NCBI GenBank assembly: GCA_947259335.1
Contig: CAMYMQ010000025.1
Coordinates: 1 to 36,550, forward strand
Direction: 5' to 3'
DNA length: 36,550 bases
Source: an uncultured Alphaproteobacteria bacterium
Lineage (GTDB): Bacteria; Pseudomonadota; Alphaproteobacteria; Bin65
Program-made: the position numbers and the translations under genes
Shown here: positions 15,428 through 24,083 of the stretch, piece after piece
How the letters are laid out: every line of letters begins with the position of its first letter
Numbering within the stretch: the stretch's first letter is position 1
Notes under the pieces: generated by a model
The model's database searches: none
Seen by the model: the letters and a program-made list of their open reading frames with translations, nothing else
Told to the model about the DNA's origin: nothing

Positions 15428-15613
15428 CTAATTGAGGCGAGGCGCGGGTTCCGCGTCGTCATACTCGTCAACCGGCTCGTCGTCGACCGGGATCCGGTAT
15501 TGACCGTGCAGCCAGTTCGCCAAGTCGTGGTCGGCGCATCGCTGCGAACAGAACGGATCGTGATCGCGGATGGCGGTCGAACCGCAGATCGGACACTTCC
15601 TGGTTCGCGCCAT
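15428..15613 (-). CDS. yacG: DNA gyrase inhibitor / zinc protein YacG
   Basis: A 61-residue zinc-binding protein with four Cys (C7, C10, C22, C26) in CPICG...FCSQRC, followed by the family's D-L-x-x-W segment and an acidic tail. In E. coli YacG binds GyrB and inhibits gyrase. The ATG at 15613 has GGGG about 5 bases upstream and gives the family's N-terminus; an ATG 30 bases further upstream in frame is an alternative. It follows the RNase G/E gene by about 40 bases and precedes tRNA-Phe. Confidence 0.9.
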   Translation of the reverse strand: MARTRKCPICGSTAIRDHDPFCSQRCADHDLANWLHGQYRIPVDDEPVDEYDDAEPAPRLN

Positions 15614-15651
15614 GATTCCCCGCTTTCCACGCCAGAACCGCAAACATCGCC

Positions 15652-17070
15652 TCAGTCGGTTCCGATTTCAACCCGTGCGTCGGGCCAATCCTCATGGGCG
15701 GCGATCGCGGGCGACAGGCCGGTCTCCGCCAGCAGCTCCGCGACGGCCGGGGCCAGGTGCGAAACGGTCCAATGGCCGGCAGCGGCGGGCGACAGATGCA
15801 CGGTCAGCCGCGTGACCGGGGCTCGGGAGACCGCCACTCTGGCGGCGCGAACCGCCCGCAGGACAATGGTATCGAGCGATTCCGGCGACGGCCGATCGGT
15901 TCGTTCGGCGGGCGCCGAAACCACCTCGTCCAACGGCTGTCGGGACCACTGGCGCGAAATCAGTACAACCCCCCGGCTTTCGACCAGGTCGATCTCGGCG
16001 CGGGCGGGATCGTCCCGAAAGGCGTCCCGGTAGGCCGCGAGGACGGCAGCCCCAGCCTTGCCGCGTGGACTGCCGACCAAATCGACGGCGACCAGGCCGC
16101 CGATCGCGCGAAGGCGGAGCTGGTTGGCGACTTCATGCGCGGCGCGACGGTTGAGCTGCTGCGCGCCGCGACCGAAGGACGCTCCCTCGAAGGCGGCACC
16201 GCTGTCGATGTCGATGACGGTCATTCCCTCGGTACGATCGACGGTAAGGGCCCCTCCTTCGGGCACCGCGACACGCCGGGACAGCGCCGCATCGATCTGC
16301 TCCTCGAGATCGTCGAACGCCCGCGCCATCTCGGCGGCCGGGATCCACCCGGGAGCAGCGGCATCGGGCAAGAAGGTCCGGCAGAAAGCCGCCAGGGGCT
16401 CCGCCGCGGCGCGGTCGTCGCTGACGATCTCATCCGGGATGGCGCTGACCGTATCGCGCAGCAGGCCCACGCCCGGCGCTGTCGGCGCCAGCAAGACGCC
16501 GGGAGAGCGCGCGGTAGCGAAGCGCTCCGTGCAGGACTCCCATTCGGTCATCAGGGCACGCGCCTCGGCCTGGAGAACTTCTATCGACGCGCCGCGGGCG
16601 CCGCGTCGCGCCACGAAGCCGCCGGACCTGCGCTCGATCCTGGGCAAGAGCTGCGCCACCGCGTCCTTTTCCGCAGCGGCCGAAAAGCGGTGCGAAACGC
16701 TGTCCGCGGCGGCATGTGGCAGATACACGAGCCTCGGCCCGATCGATCCCAGACGGGTCGTGGCGCGGGCTAGACGCCCCCGCCGGGATTCCTGAGCAAT
16801 CTGGACGGGAACCAGCGCCCCCTCGGTCAGGGACCAGCCGGCCGCCCTGGCGCTCTTGGCGTCCAGGTCGGTCATGACTTCGGCGTCACCGATATCGGCA
16901 AAGGCCAGGCGACCGTCACCGGTCATTTTCCGAATCCGGGCGAGATAGATCCCGTCGAGCCGCGGCGGCGCATGGTCGCGCCTGACTTCATAGTCGATCA
17001 GCCGCCCGTTCGAGACCAGCGCCACCCGGGTCTCGCCGGGCGAGCGGCTCAACAGGAGGCGTCTGGTCAC
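15652..17070 (-). CDS. rng: Ribonuclease G/E family endoribonuclease, without zinc-link
   Basis: A 472-residue protein. An N-terminal S1-like region (YLARIRKM, LAFADIG) is followed by an RNase H-like/DNase I-like catalytic part with the two metal-binding Asp: D286 in VIDIDSG and D329 in GLVAVDL. Such enzymes cut single-stranded RNA in rRNA maturation and mRNA decay. The CPxCxG zinc-link that forms the dimer interface in E. coli RNase E/G is absent; the equivalent stretch runs RQWSRQPLDEVVSAPAER. The GTG start at 17070 overlaps the maf stop (GTGA), and the longer upstream frame only overlaps maf. The order infA-maf-rng-yacG supports the assignment. Confidence 0.88.
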   Translation of the reverse strand: MTRRLLLSRSPGETRVALVSNGRLIDYEVRRDHAPPRLDGIYLARIRKMTGDGRLAFADIGDAEVMTDLDAKSARAAGWSLTEGALVPVQIAQESRRGRLARATTRLGSIGPRLVYLPHAAADSVSHRFSAAAEKDAVAQLLPRIERRSGGFVARRGARGASIEVLQAEARALMTEWESCTERFATARSPGVLLAPTAPGVGLLRDTVSAIPDEIVSDDRAAAEPLAAFCRTFLPDAAAPGWIPAAEMARAFDDLEEQIDAALSRRVAVPEGGALTVDRTEGMTVIDIDSGAAFEGASFGRGAQQLNRRAAHEVANQLRLRAIGGLVAVDLVGSPRGKAGAAVLAAYRDAFRDDPARAEIDLVESRGVVLISRQWSRQPLDEVVSAPAERTDRPSPESLDTIVLRAVRAARVAVSRAPVTRLTVHLSPAAAGHWTVSHLAPAVAELLAETGLSPAIAAHEDWPDARVEIGTD

Positions 17071-17672
17071 CGGCTGTCGTCCGAACGGCGAAAGCCGGCG
17101 CCGGAGAGGAGGTTCCAGGTTTCGAACAGGGGCAGGCCGACGACATTCGAATAGGAACCCGACAGAAAGCGGACGAAGACGGCGGCGCGCCCCTGGATCG
17201 CATAGCCGCCCGCCTTCCCGTGCCATTCTCCGCTGGCGAGATAGTCGTCGATTTCAGACTTCTGGAGACGTTTGAAGGTCACGGTCGTCATCACCAGCCT
17301 TTGATGGTGCGCGCCGCCCGGCGTCAGGAGGCTCACCGCGCCCAGAACGCGGTGGCGCCGGCCGGACAGCCGCCGCAGGCAATCGGCCGCCGGCGCCTCG
17401 GATTCTGCTTTCGGAAGGATCGAGTGGCCCGCCACGACCACTGTATCGGCGGCGAGGATGTAGCTGTCCCTGTCGAGATCGCGCACCGTTCGCGCCTTGG
17501 CCTCGGCCATCCGGCGGGCATAGGCGCTGGGTGCCTCGCCGGTGAGCGGCGTTTCATCGATTTCGGGGGAGACAACCCGCTCCGGAGAGACCCCGATCTG
17601 GCCGAGCAAGTCCAGCCGGCGCGGGGAGCCCGATGCAAGCACCAGGCGATTGCTGCTTAACCCAGCCGCCAT
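17067..17672 (-). CDS. maf: Maf-like nucleoside triphosphate pyrophosphatase
   Basis: A 201-residue Maf/HAM1-fold protein with LASGSPRRLDLL at the N-terminus, AADTVV in the middle and GYAIQGRAA plus GSYSNVVGLPL near the end. These are the motifs of the YhdE-type branch, which hydrolyses dTTP/UTP and modified nucleotides to monophosphates. It starts 8 bases after infA, and its stop overlaps the GTG start of the RNase gene by 4 bases, so the genes are coupled. Confidence 0.92.
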   Translation of the reverse strand: MAAGLSSNRLVLASGSPRRLDLLGQIGVSPERVVSPEIDETPLTGEAPSAYARRMAEAKARTVRDLDRDSYILAADTVVVAGHSILPKAESEAPAADCLRRLSGRRHRVLGAVSLLTPGGAHHQRLVMTTVTFKRLQKSEIDDYLASGEWHGKAGGYAIQGRAAVFVRFLSGSYSNVVGLPLFETWNLLSGAGFRRSDDSR

Positions 17673-17680
17673 ATCGACGG

Positions 17681-17899
17681 CTATTTGAAGCGGAATGTGA
17701 TCCGCCCCTTGGTCAGGTCGTAGGGAGTCATTTCCACGTTCACTCGGTCGCCGGCCAGGACTCGGATGCGGTTCTTACGCATCTTGCCCGACGTGTGCGC
17801 AAGGACTTCGTGCTCGTTGTCCAGTTTGACGCGGAACATGGCGTTGGGCAGGACCTCGGTGACGGTCCCCGACACTTCGAGCATATCCTCTTTCGCCAT
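17681..17899 (-). CDS. infA: Translation initiation factor IF-1
   Basis: A 72-residue single OB-fold protein of normal IF-1 length. It begins [13 protein letters not shown] and contains [27 protein letters not shown] and the terminal GRITFRFK. It binds the ribosomal A site during initiation. It leads the infA-maf-rng-yacG run; 77 bases separate it from the phosphatase gene upstream, room for its own promoter. Confidence 0.97.
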   Translation of the reverse strand: MAKEDMLEVSGTVTEVLPNAMFRVKLDNEHEVLAHTSGKMRKNRIRVLAGDRVNVEMTPYDLTKGRITFRFK

Positions 17900-17976
17900 A
17901 CGGTCTCCAACTCGGCTCTGTCACCGGCCGGAAGGATGGTCGGCGACGGTGTGCCGGTCAAGCCCGTGCATGGGCC

Positions 17977-18414
17977 TCATGTCGGCTTCAGGGGCGGCGG
18001 GAACCGCTCGCGGATGCGCTCGAACAGGCCGTCGCGAACCGTGCGATAGACCGCGAGACGGGTCTCCCGATCGCCTTCGATCATGGTCGGGTCGAGCGTG
18101 TTCCAGAATTCGATCTCGACCGCCATCGTACGGGTCAATTCGACCGCCCGGTGCTGCGCCTCCGGCGACAGGGTGATGACCAGATCGAAGCTCGTATCCT
18201 CCAGCTCGTCGAAGGTCTTGGACCGGTGACCGGCAATGTCCAGCCCGACCTCCTCCATCGCCGCGATGGCGAAACCGTCGACGTCGCGGGCACGCACCCC
18301 CACCGAATCGACATAGATCCGCTTGCCGTGGATATGTTTGAGGTAGGCCTCCGCCATGGGCGAGCGGACCGAATTCATCGTGCAGGCGAACAGAACGCTC
18401 CCAGGCAGCCCCAT
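17977..18414 (-). CDS. Low-molecular-weight phosphatase / arsenate reductase-like protein
   Basis: A 145-residue LMW-PTPase fold. The P-loop is CTMNSVRS (C11, R17), fitting CX5R(S), and an acid-loop Asp is likely in NTLDPT. The canonical CxGNxCRS is altered: there is no second Cys, which thiol-based arsenate reductases would need. A phosphatase of protein or small-molecule substrates is therefore more likely. In Alphaproteobacteria this gene regularly sits between UPF0262 and infA, with no settled function. It starts 6 bases after the UPF0262 stop. Confidence 0.85.
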   Translation of the reverse strand: MGLPGSVLFACTMNSVRSPMAEAYLKHIHGKRIYVDSVGVRARDVDGFAIAAMEEVGLDIAGHRSKTFDELEDTSFDLVITLSPEAQHRAVELTRTMAVEIEFWNTLDPTMIEGDRETRLAVYRTVRDGLFERIRERFPPPLKPT

Positions 18415-18420
18415 AAGTGC

Positions 18421-18894
18421 TCAGCCTCGGATATGGAGGACGCACAGAAGGGTGAACAGCCGGCGCGACGTATCGAAATCGATGTCGATCTTTTCGGCCA
18501 GGCTTGCGCGCAGCAGTTCGGAACCTTCGTTGTGGAGACCGCGCCGGCCCATGTCGATCGCCTCGATCTGGCGCGGACTGGCTGTCTTGATGGCGGTGAA
18601 ATAGCTCTCGCAGACGTGGAAATAGTCCTTCACGATCCGGCGAAACGGCTGGAGCGACAGCGGCACCCGCGACAGTTCCGCGTCGTCTCGATCGCGAATG
18701 TCGAAGATCAGCCGGTTTTCTTCGAGGCCCAGGCGCAGGACATAGGGACCCGGATGGTCGACCTGAGGCGCGAAATGATTGTCCTCGAGCAGGTCAAAGA
18801 TGGCGACCGCCCGCTCGTGCTCGATGTCCTTGTTGCGACGGACGACGGTCCGCTCATCGAGTTGGATATCGACTATGCGGGGATCCTGGGCCAC
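18421..18894 (-). CDS. UPF0262 family protein
   Basis: A 157-residue protein of the alphaproteobacterial UPF0262 family, recognised from DIQLDER near the N-terminus, the segment [16 protein letters not shown], and the C-terminal [13 protein letters not shown]. No function is established. The open frame runs much further upstream, but that part overlaps hisD. The GTG at 18894, 5 bases after the hisD stop, gives the family's usual start and length. Position between hisD and the phosphatase is conserved. Confidence 0.85.
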   Translation of the reverse strand: MAQDPRIVDIQLDERTVVRRNKDIEHERAVAIFDLLEDNHFAPQVDHPGPYVLRLGLEENRLIFDIRDRDDAELSRVPLSLQPFRRIVKDYFHVCESYFTAIKTASPRQIEAIDMGRRGLHNEGSELLRASLAEKIDIDFDTSRRLFTLLCVLHIRG

Positions 18895-18899
18895 GCGCT

Positions 18900-20231
18900 T
18901 CAGCGGCGGCGGCGGGCCGTGTCGGCGGCGTCCGCCCCCTCCCCGTCGAGACGGATCGATATCGACAGGGCGTGGGCGTCGAGGCCCTCCGCCCTCGCGA
19001 GTTCGACGGCGGCCGGACCGATGCGGCCGAGACCGCCCGCGTCGCAGGCGATGATCGAGGTCCGCTTGAGAAAGTCCTGCACGCCGAGCCCCGACGAGAA
19101 GCGGGCCGTCCTGGATGTCGGCAGGACGTGGTTGGGACCGGCGACATAGTCGCCGACCGCCTCGGGCGTGAACCGACCGAGAAAGATCGCGCCGGCGTGC
19201 CGGATTCGGGCCGCCATCGCTTCCGGCGCCTCCACGGCAAGCTCGAGATGCTCGGGCGCGAGCCTGTCGACGAGGGAAGGCGCGTCGTCGAGGTCGTCGA
19301 CGACGATAATCGCGCCATGGTCGGCCCAGCTCCGCGCCGCGATCTCGGTGCGCGCCAGCCGCTGCAGATGGACGGCGACGGCGCGCTCGACCGCTTCCGC
19401 GAACTCGGCGCTGTCGGTGATCAGGATCGCCTGGGCGACCTCGTCGTGTTCCGCCTGGGACAGGAGATCGGCGGCGATCCACTTCGGGTCGTTGAGGGCG
19501 TCGGCGACGATCAGGATTTCCGAGGGGCCGGCGATGAGATCGATGCCGACCCGGCCGAAGACCTGCTTCTTCGCGGAGGCGACATAGGCGTTGCCCGGAC
19601 CGACGATCTTGTCGACCGCGCCGATGGTCTCCGTCCCGAAGGCGAGCGCGGCGACAGCCTGGGCACCGCCGACCCGATAGACCTCGTCCACGCCCGCGAT
19701 ATGTGCGGCGGCCAGCACCAGTTCGTTGATCTCGCCGTCAGGGGTGGGCACGGTCATCGCGATCCGCCCGACGCCCGCGACTTTCGCCGGCACCGTGTTC
19801 ATCAGGACGGAACTGGGATAGGCCGCCTTGCCCCCCGGGACATAGACCCCGGCGGCGTCCACCGGCGTCCAGCGGGCGCCCAGCCGGACGCCCTCGGCAT
19901 CGGTGTAGTCGAGATCCTCGGGCAACAGCCGCCTGTGATAGTCGGCGATGCGCGCCGCCGCCTTTTCGAGCGCCGCGATCTGGCTGGGCGGACAGCGGCC
20001 GACGGCCTCGTGCAAGCGGTCCGGGCCGATGTGCAGTTCGTCCGCGGTCAGTGTCAGCCGGTCGAAGCGTTCGGTATAATCGAGCAGCGCCGCATCGCCG
20101 CGTCGGCGAACGTCCCCGATGATGTCGGCGACGACGGTATCGACGCTGTCGGCGGTCTCCTGCCGGTCGTCGAGCAGCGCGGCGAAGTCGGCCTCGAAAC
20201 CGGAATCGCCGGTCCGGAACCTACGCGGCAT
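18900..20231 (-). CDS. hisD: Histidinol dehydrogenase
   Basis: A 443-residue zinc enzyme for the last two steps of histidine synthesis (histidinol to histidine, NAD-linked). Visible blocks are [43 protein letters not shown] and the catalytic APEHLEL with its Glu-His pair. Length is normal. Its start overlaps the end of hisG by 11 bases, so the two are translationally coupled. The last residues are a run of Arg. Confidence 0.96.
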   Translation of the reverse strand: MPRRFRTGDSGFEADFAALLDDRQETADSVDTVVADIIGDVRRRGDAALLDYTERFDRLTLTADELHIGPDRLHEAVGRCPPSQIAALEKAAARIADYHRRLLPEDLDYTDAEGVRLGARWTPVDAAGVYVPGGKAAYPSSVLMNTVPAKVAGVGRIAMTVPTPDGEINELVLAAAHIAGVDEVYRVGGAQAVAALAFGTETIGAVDKIVGPGNAYVASAKKQVFGRVGIDLIAGPSEILIVADALNDPKWIAADLLSQAEHDEVAQAILITDSAEFAEAVERAVAVHLQRLARTEIAARSWADHGAIIVVDDLDDAPSLVDRLAPEHLELAVEAPEAMAARIRHAGAIFLGRFTPEAVGDYVAGPNHVLPTSRTARFSSGLGVQDFLKRTSIIACDAGGLGRIGPAAVELARAEGLDAHALSISIRLDGEGADAADTARRRR

Positions 20232-20919
20232 CGCCGCAGTCCCGGACGGCGATGCGGAACCGCTCGATCCAGTCCCCGATCTCGCGCGGACGGGTCTTGA
20301 GCGCCGAGCGGTTGACCACGAGCCGCGAGCTCACCTGGGAAATCGTCTCGACCTCGACCAGGCCGTTCTCCTCCAGCGTCCGCCCGGTCGAAACCAGATC
20401 GACAATGCGGCGGCACAGACCGAGTTGCGGCGCCAGTTCCATCGCGCCGTTCAGCTTGATGCACTCCGCCTGCACCCCGCGCGCGGCAAAGTGCCGCCGC
20501 GTGATTTCGGGATATTTGGTCGCGACGCGAACGTGGCTCCACCGGGCCGGATCGTCATGCTTGCGCAATTCCACCGGTTCGGCGACCGACAACCGGCAAT
20601 GACCGATATTGAGGTCGAGCGGCACGTAGAGTTCGGGATAGCCGAACTCGGTGATCACATCGTTGCCGGCCACGCCGAGTTGCGCGCCGCCGAAGGCGAC
20701 GAAGGTGGCCGCGTCGAAGCTGCGCACCCGAATGATTTCCAGGTTCGGCACATTGGTCGCAAAGCGCAGCTTGCGGCTGTTCGGATCGTCGAACGCCGGC
20801 TCCGGCTCGACGCCGGCACCGTCGAGAAGCGGGCGCACCTCGTCCAGGATCCGGCCCTTGGGCAGTGCAAGAATGATCGGGCTGTTCGCCCGCGCGGTCT
20901 CTACAGTCATGACACTCAA
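20221..20919 (-). CDS. hisG: ATP phosphoribosyltransferase, short form
   Basis: A 232-residue catalytic subunit for the first step of histidine synthesis (ATP + PRPP). It has ALPKGRI at the N-terminus, [13 protein letters not shown] in the middle and the PRPP-binding [14 protein letters not shown]. It lacks the C-terminal regulatory domain of the long form (about 300 residues), so it should need HisZ for activity and feedback by histidine. HisZ is not in this window. ATG 20919 was chosen; an ATG three codons in is possible. Confidence 0.95.
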   Translation of the reverse strand: MSVMTVETARANSPIILALPKGRILDEVRPLLDGAGVEPEPAFDDPNSRKLRFATNVPNLEIIRVRSFDAATFVAFGGAQLGVAGNDVITEFGYPELYVPLDLNIGHCRLSVAEPVELRKHDDPARWSHVRVATKYPEITRRHFAARGVQAECIKLNGAMELAPQLGLCRRIVDLVSTGRTLEENGLVEVETISQVSSRLVVNRSALKTRPREIGDWIERFRIAVRDCGDAA

Positions 20920-20934
20920 GCTCGATTGGCGCCG

Positions 20935-21372
20935 TCAGCGCTCGTCCAAATCCGGATGCGACGGCCGCCACCGGGTCGGCCAGGGTTCGCCGATATCCTC
21001 GACGTGGCACGCGATCTCGCCGATTTCCAGCCGAATTTGGCCGCCGCCCGCGAAAACCATCACGACCGCGCCATCCTCGGCGCGAACCGTCAGCAGCGAT
21101 AACATATCCTCCCGCTGCCGCAGGTCGATGCCCTGGCTCTTTACGCCGGATACGCCCTCGAACGAAACACCGCAGTTGACCCGCTCGAATTTCCCTCGGC
21201 TGACGCCGTCGCTTGCCGCCTCCCAGCGGAAGCGGTTCGCAACCATCACGAACCGCTCTTCGTCGGGAAGAAACGCGATATCGGCGATCGGAACGATGGC
21301 GTCCTGCAGGCACCCGGCAATGACGGCGAGATCGTCCGGGTCGCGGGCCGCGAGCCTCAACCCATCAGGCAT
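20935..21372 (-). CDS. DUF2948 family protein
   Basis: A 145-residue protein of the alphaproteobacterial DUF2948 family. Recognisable features are the N-terminal LAARDPDDLAVIAGCLQDA, the central EERFVMVANRFRWE and the C-terminal IRLEIGEIACHVEDIGEPWPT. No function is known. Its ATG shares a base with the murA stop (TGATG), and hisG starts 15 bases after its end, so it is embedded in the murA-his operon. Confidence 0.9.
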   Translation of the reverse strand: MPDGLRLAARDPDDLAVIAGCLQDAIVPIADIAFLPDEERFVMVANRFRWEAASDGVSRGKFERVNCGVSFEGVSGVKSQGIDLRQREDMLSLLTVRAEDGAVVMVFAGGGQIRLEIGEIACHVEDIGEPWPTRWRPSHPDLDER

Positions 21373-22643
21373 CAGGCTGCTCTTTGCTCCGCGATCCGTT
21401 CGACCTCCGCGCCGCAGGCCGCGAGCTTCTGTTCGAGCTGCTCGTAGCCGCGGTCGAGATGATAGACGCGATTTATGACCGTTTCGCCGTCGGCCGCCAG
21501 GGCCGCGACGACCAGCGATGACGACGCGCGCAGGTCGGTCGCCATCACCTCCGCGCCATACAGCTTGTCGACTCCGCGGACCATGGCCGACGAGCCGTGC
21601 AGATTGATGTTCGCGCCCATGCGCATCAGCTCGGGCACATGCATGTAGCGGTTCTCGAAGATCGTTTCCGTGATCATGGCCGCTCCCTTCGCCACCGACA
21701 TCAGCGCCATGTATTGGGCCTGCAGGTCGGTCGGGAAGCCCGGGAACGGATCGGTCATCACGTCATAGCCGACCAGCGAGCCGTTGCCGCAGGCGGCACG
21801 GACACCTTTTTCCGTCTCCGTAAGCTCGACGCCGGCATGGCGCAGAGCCTCCGCCGCCGCGCCGAACAGGTCCAGGCGCATGCCGAGCAGGTCAACCTCG
21901 CCACCCGTCATGGCGGCCGCGATGCCGTAGGTTCCCGCCTCGATCCGGTCCGGCACGACGCTGTGTTTCGCGCCATGGAGGCCGGCGACACCCTCGATGA
22001 CCAGCCGCTCGGTGCCGATGCCCTCGATCTTCGCGCCCATCGCGACCAGGCAGTGGCACAGGTCCTCGACTTCCGGCTCGAGCGCGGCATTTTCGAGGAC
22101 CGTCTCGCCCTTGGCGAGCGAGGCGGCCATCACGAGATTTTCGGTCGCGCCGACCGACACCTTGGGAAAGATGATATGCGCGCCCTTGAGGCCCTTGGGC
22201 GCGGTCGCGTGGATGTAGCCGCGGCCTAGGTCGATCCGGGCGCCGAGCTGTTCCAGGCCGGAGAGGTGCAGGTCGACCGGCCGGGTGCCGATCGCGCAGC
22301 CGCCGGGCAGCGACACCACGGCATTGCCGAACCGGGCGATCAGCGGCCCGAGGACGAGAACCGACGCGCGCATCCTGCGGACCAGATCGTAGGGCGCGGT
22401 GGTATTCGGGATGTCCTCCGCCTTGAGCGTCAGGGTGCCGGGCTCCCACGACGCCTCGACGCCATGCTGTTCGAGCACCTTGATCAGGGTGCCGATATCG
22501 GCAAGCCGCGGCACGTTGGTGAGGTGCAGGGTCTCGGGCGTCAAAAGGCTCGCGGCCATCAAGGGCAGCGTCGCGTTCTTGGCACCGCTGATCGGTATCT
22601 CGCCCTTCAGGCGATTGCCGCCGACAATGCGAATGCTGTCCAT
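21372..22643 (-). CDS. murA: UDP-N-acetylglucosamine 1-carboxyvinyltransferase
   Basis: A 423-residue enzyme for the first committed step of peptidoglycan synthesis (transfer of enolpyruvyl from PEP to UDP-GlcNAc). It begins [23 protein letters not shown] in family fashion, and the catalytic Cys is C116 in [13 protein letters not shown], the fosfomycin target. The [15 protein letters not shown] and YHLDRGYE blocks are near the end. The frame is open another 102 codons upstream, but only ATG 22643 gives the family's N-terminus. Confidence 0.96.
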   Translation of the reverse strand: MDSIRIVGGNRLKGEIPISGAKNATLPLMAASLLTPETLHLTNVPRLADIGTLIKVLEQHGVEASWEPGTLTLKAEDIPNTTAPYDLVRRMRASVLVLGPLIARFGNAVVSLPGGCAIGTRPVDLHLSGLEQLGARIDLGRGYIHATAPKGLKGAHIIFPKVSVGATENLVMAASLAKGETVLENAALEPEVEDLCHCLVAMGAKIEGIGTERLVIEGVAGLHGAKHSVVPDRIEAGTYGIAAAMTGGEVDLLGMRLDLFGAAAEALRHAGVELTETEKGVRAACGNGSLVGYDVMTDPFPGFPTDLQAQYMALMSVAKGAAMITETIFENRYMHVPELMRMGANINLHGSSAMVRGVDKLYGAEVMATDLRASSSLVVAALAADGETVINRVYHLDRGYEQLEQKLAACGAEVERIAEQRAA

Positions 22644-22797
22644 GTCCGCCGATTCTCCTTGGCGCCGAATGCGAAGCCGCGCCCTCGATTCCGCCGATGG
22701 CTCCGGCCGATCCGCCCGCGCCCTCTGCTCCAGACCGAACGCTTGCGCGCTTTTACTCGAACCTTCGTACCCTCTCAACCCGATCGGCGGTTCTACC

Positions 22798-22968
22798 TCA
22801 CCCTTCGGATCCCTCGGTCCCGCCCCCATTTTCGCTCCTCCGCTTGCCGGCCCGGCGTCTTTCTTGTTCCTTTCGCCGGCGCAGGTTTTCCCGCAATGCC
22901 GCGGCAAGGCGCGCGGACCGCTCGTCGGCGGTCTGCCTGTTTCTCCCATCGTCCTTTTCGGCGCCCAT
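22798..22968 (-). CDS. Small basic conserved-type protein upstream of murA
   Basis: A 56-residue, strongly charged protein. Its core, [19 protein letters not shown], resembles small alphaproteobacterial proteins that share an R-L-x-x-A-L-R-x-N-L-x-R-R-K pattern. It is probably one long basic helix that could bind nucleic acid or acidic surfaces, but no function is known. The start at ATG 22968 excludes about 75 upstream codons that lack any such pattern and run into tRNA-Thr. It is 154 bases before murA on the same strand; that gap shows nothing else. Confidence 0.6.
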   Translation of the reverse strand: MGAEKDDGRNRQTADERSARLAAALRENLRRRKEQERRRAGKRRSENGGGTEGSEG

Positions 22969-23165
22969 GGACGGCAGGGTCACCCGCCGGGCCCAGCACG
23001 TCAAGCGGTGTGCCCGAAAATGCTGCTTTCGGGCGTCTCCAACAGCTTGCATCCCCCAGGAGCGCGTGGCATTGTCCGCGCCGCTTTCCAGCCTCATGTT
23101 TGAGAGCCGGGCCGTCGGTCTCCCCAGCGGGAGGTTCCGGCGAGATAAGCTTCGAAAATGGTTTA

Positions 23166-23240
23166 GCCGCCGTAGCTCAGGGGTAGAGCACACCCTTGGT
23201 AAGGGTGGGGTCGAGTGTTCAATTCACTCCGGCGGCACCA
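23166..23240 (+). tRNA. tRNA-Thr (GGT)
   Basis: A 75-base cloverleaf with encoded CCA (23238-23240). The acceptor is GCCGCCG/CGGCGGC, the D-arm AGCTCAGGGGTAGAGC, and the anticodon stem CACCC/GGGTG with loop TTGGTAA giving anticodon GGT. The T-arm is GAGTG-TTCAATT-CACTC. It is a solitary gene on the plus strand, facing the hydrolase gene. Confidence 0.97.
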
Positions 23241-23253
23241 TTTTTCCGAAAGC

Positions 23254-23273
23254 GGGCCTGAAAGCCCTATTTT
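23254..23273 (+). terminator. Weak terminator after tRNA-Thr
   Basis: GGGC (23254-23257), a 6-base loop and GCCC (23264-23267) are followed by TATTTT. The stem is only 4 bp, and a T run (23241-23245) directly follows the tRNA CCA. Together these may end the tRNA transcript before the convergent hydrolase gene. Confidence 0.35.
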
Positions 23274-23276
23274 CCC

Positions 23277-24083
23277 TCACGCCACCGTCCGCACGAATCC
23301 CGCCACCGCGTCGAGCACGGTCTCGCGCGCCTGGTGGTGCGGCACGTGCCCGCAGTCGGGCAGGAACAGCTTTTCCGCCGGCCCGCCCGCGCCCTCGACG
23401 ATGCGATCGAGCTGCGCCGGCTCGCCGAACCGGTCCCGCTCGCCCTGAATGGCGAGCAGCGGGCAAGCGATCTTCGGCAGCATGGCGGAAATATCCCAGT
23501 CGCGCTTTTCCGGGCGGCCCCAATGGGTCAGCCAGGCCTCGACCAGATCGCCGGCCCGGTCACCGTGATGGGGTTCCAGGATTTCCTGGATCGCGCCCTT
23601 TTCCAGCTGGGTGCGGACATAGGCCTGGCCCTTGTGGGTCAGCTCGTCCTGATAGATGTGCGCGGCCTCGGTGACGATCCCGGCGCACGGATGATGGGCG
23701 CCATAGACCAGGGCGATGGTGCCGCCGTCCGAGTGGCCGATCAGGACAGGCCGCTCGATGCCCGCGTCGACCAGCACCTGGGGCAGCGAGACGAGCGCTT
23801 CATGTTCCATCCAGTCGAGCGGAAGCGGTCCGTCGAGCGGATCGGAGCCGCCATAGCCATAGCGGTCGTAGACGAGCGCCGGCAGCCCGGTGGCGGCGAC
23901 CACCGCCTCGGGAAAGTCGCCCCACATGCCGATGCAGCCGAGGCCTTCATGCAGGAATACGAGGGTGACGCCGGAGGCCGGGGCCGCGTCGGACACCGGG
24001 GGCGCGGACGGCCGGAGCCAGCGCCCGGCGAGGCGGTGGCCGTCGGCATGAAGGATCGTGTCCTGGTGGGCAGTGCTCGTCAT
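23277..24083 (-). CDS. Alpha/beta hydrolase
   Basis: A 268-residue alpha/beta-hydrolase fold enzyme. The nucleophile elbow is GHSDGG (Ser), the acid is probably Asp in IQGERDRFG, and the His is in DCGHVPHH. VFLHEGLGCIGMWGDFP supplies the oxyanion loop. Substrates could be esters, lactones or ring-cleavage products, and the sequence does not decide. Its ATG overlaps the stop of the MFS gene by 4 bases, so hydrolase and transporter are co-produced and probably act on the same compound. Confidence 0.88.
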   Translation of the reverse strand: MTSTAHQDTILHADGHRLAGRWLRPSAPPVSDAAPASGVTLVFLHEGLGCIGMWGDFPEAVVAATGLPALVYDRYGYGGSDPLDGPLPLDWMEHEALVSLPQVLVDAGIERPVLIGHSDGGTIALVYGAHHPCAGIVTEAAHIYQDELTHKGQAYVRTQLEKGAIQEILEPHHGDRAGDLVEAWLTHWGRPEKRDWDISAMLPKIACPLLAIQGERDRFGEPAQLDRIVEGAGGPAEKLFLPDCGHVPHHQARETVLDAVAGFVRTVA

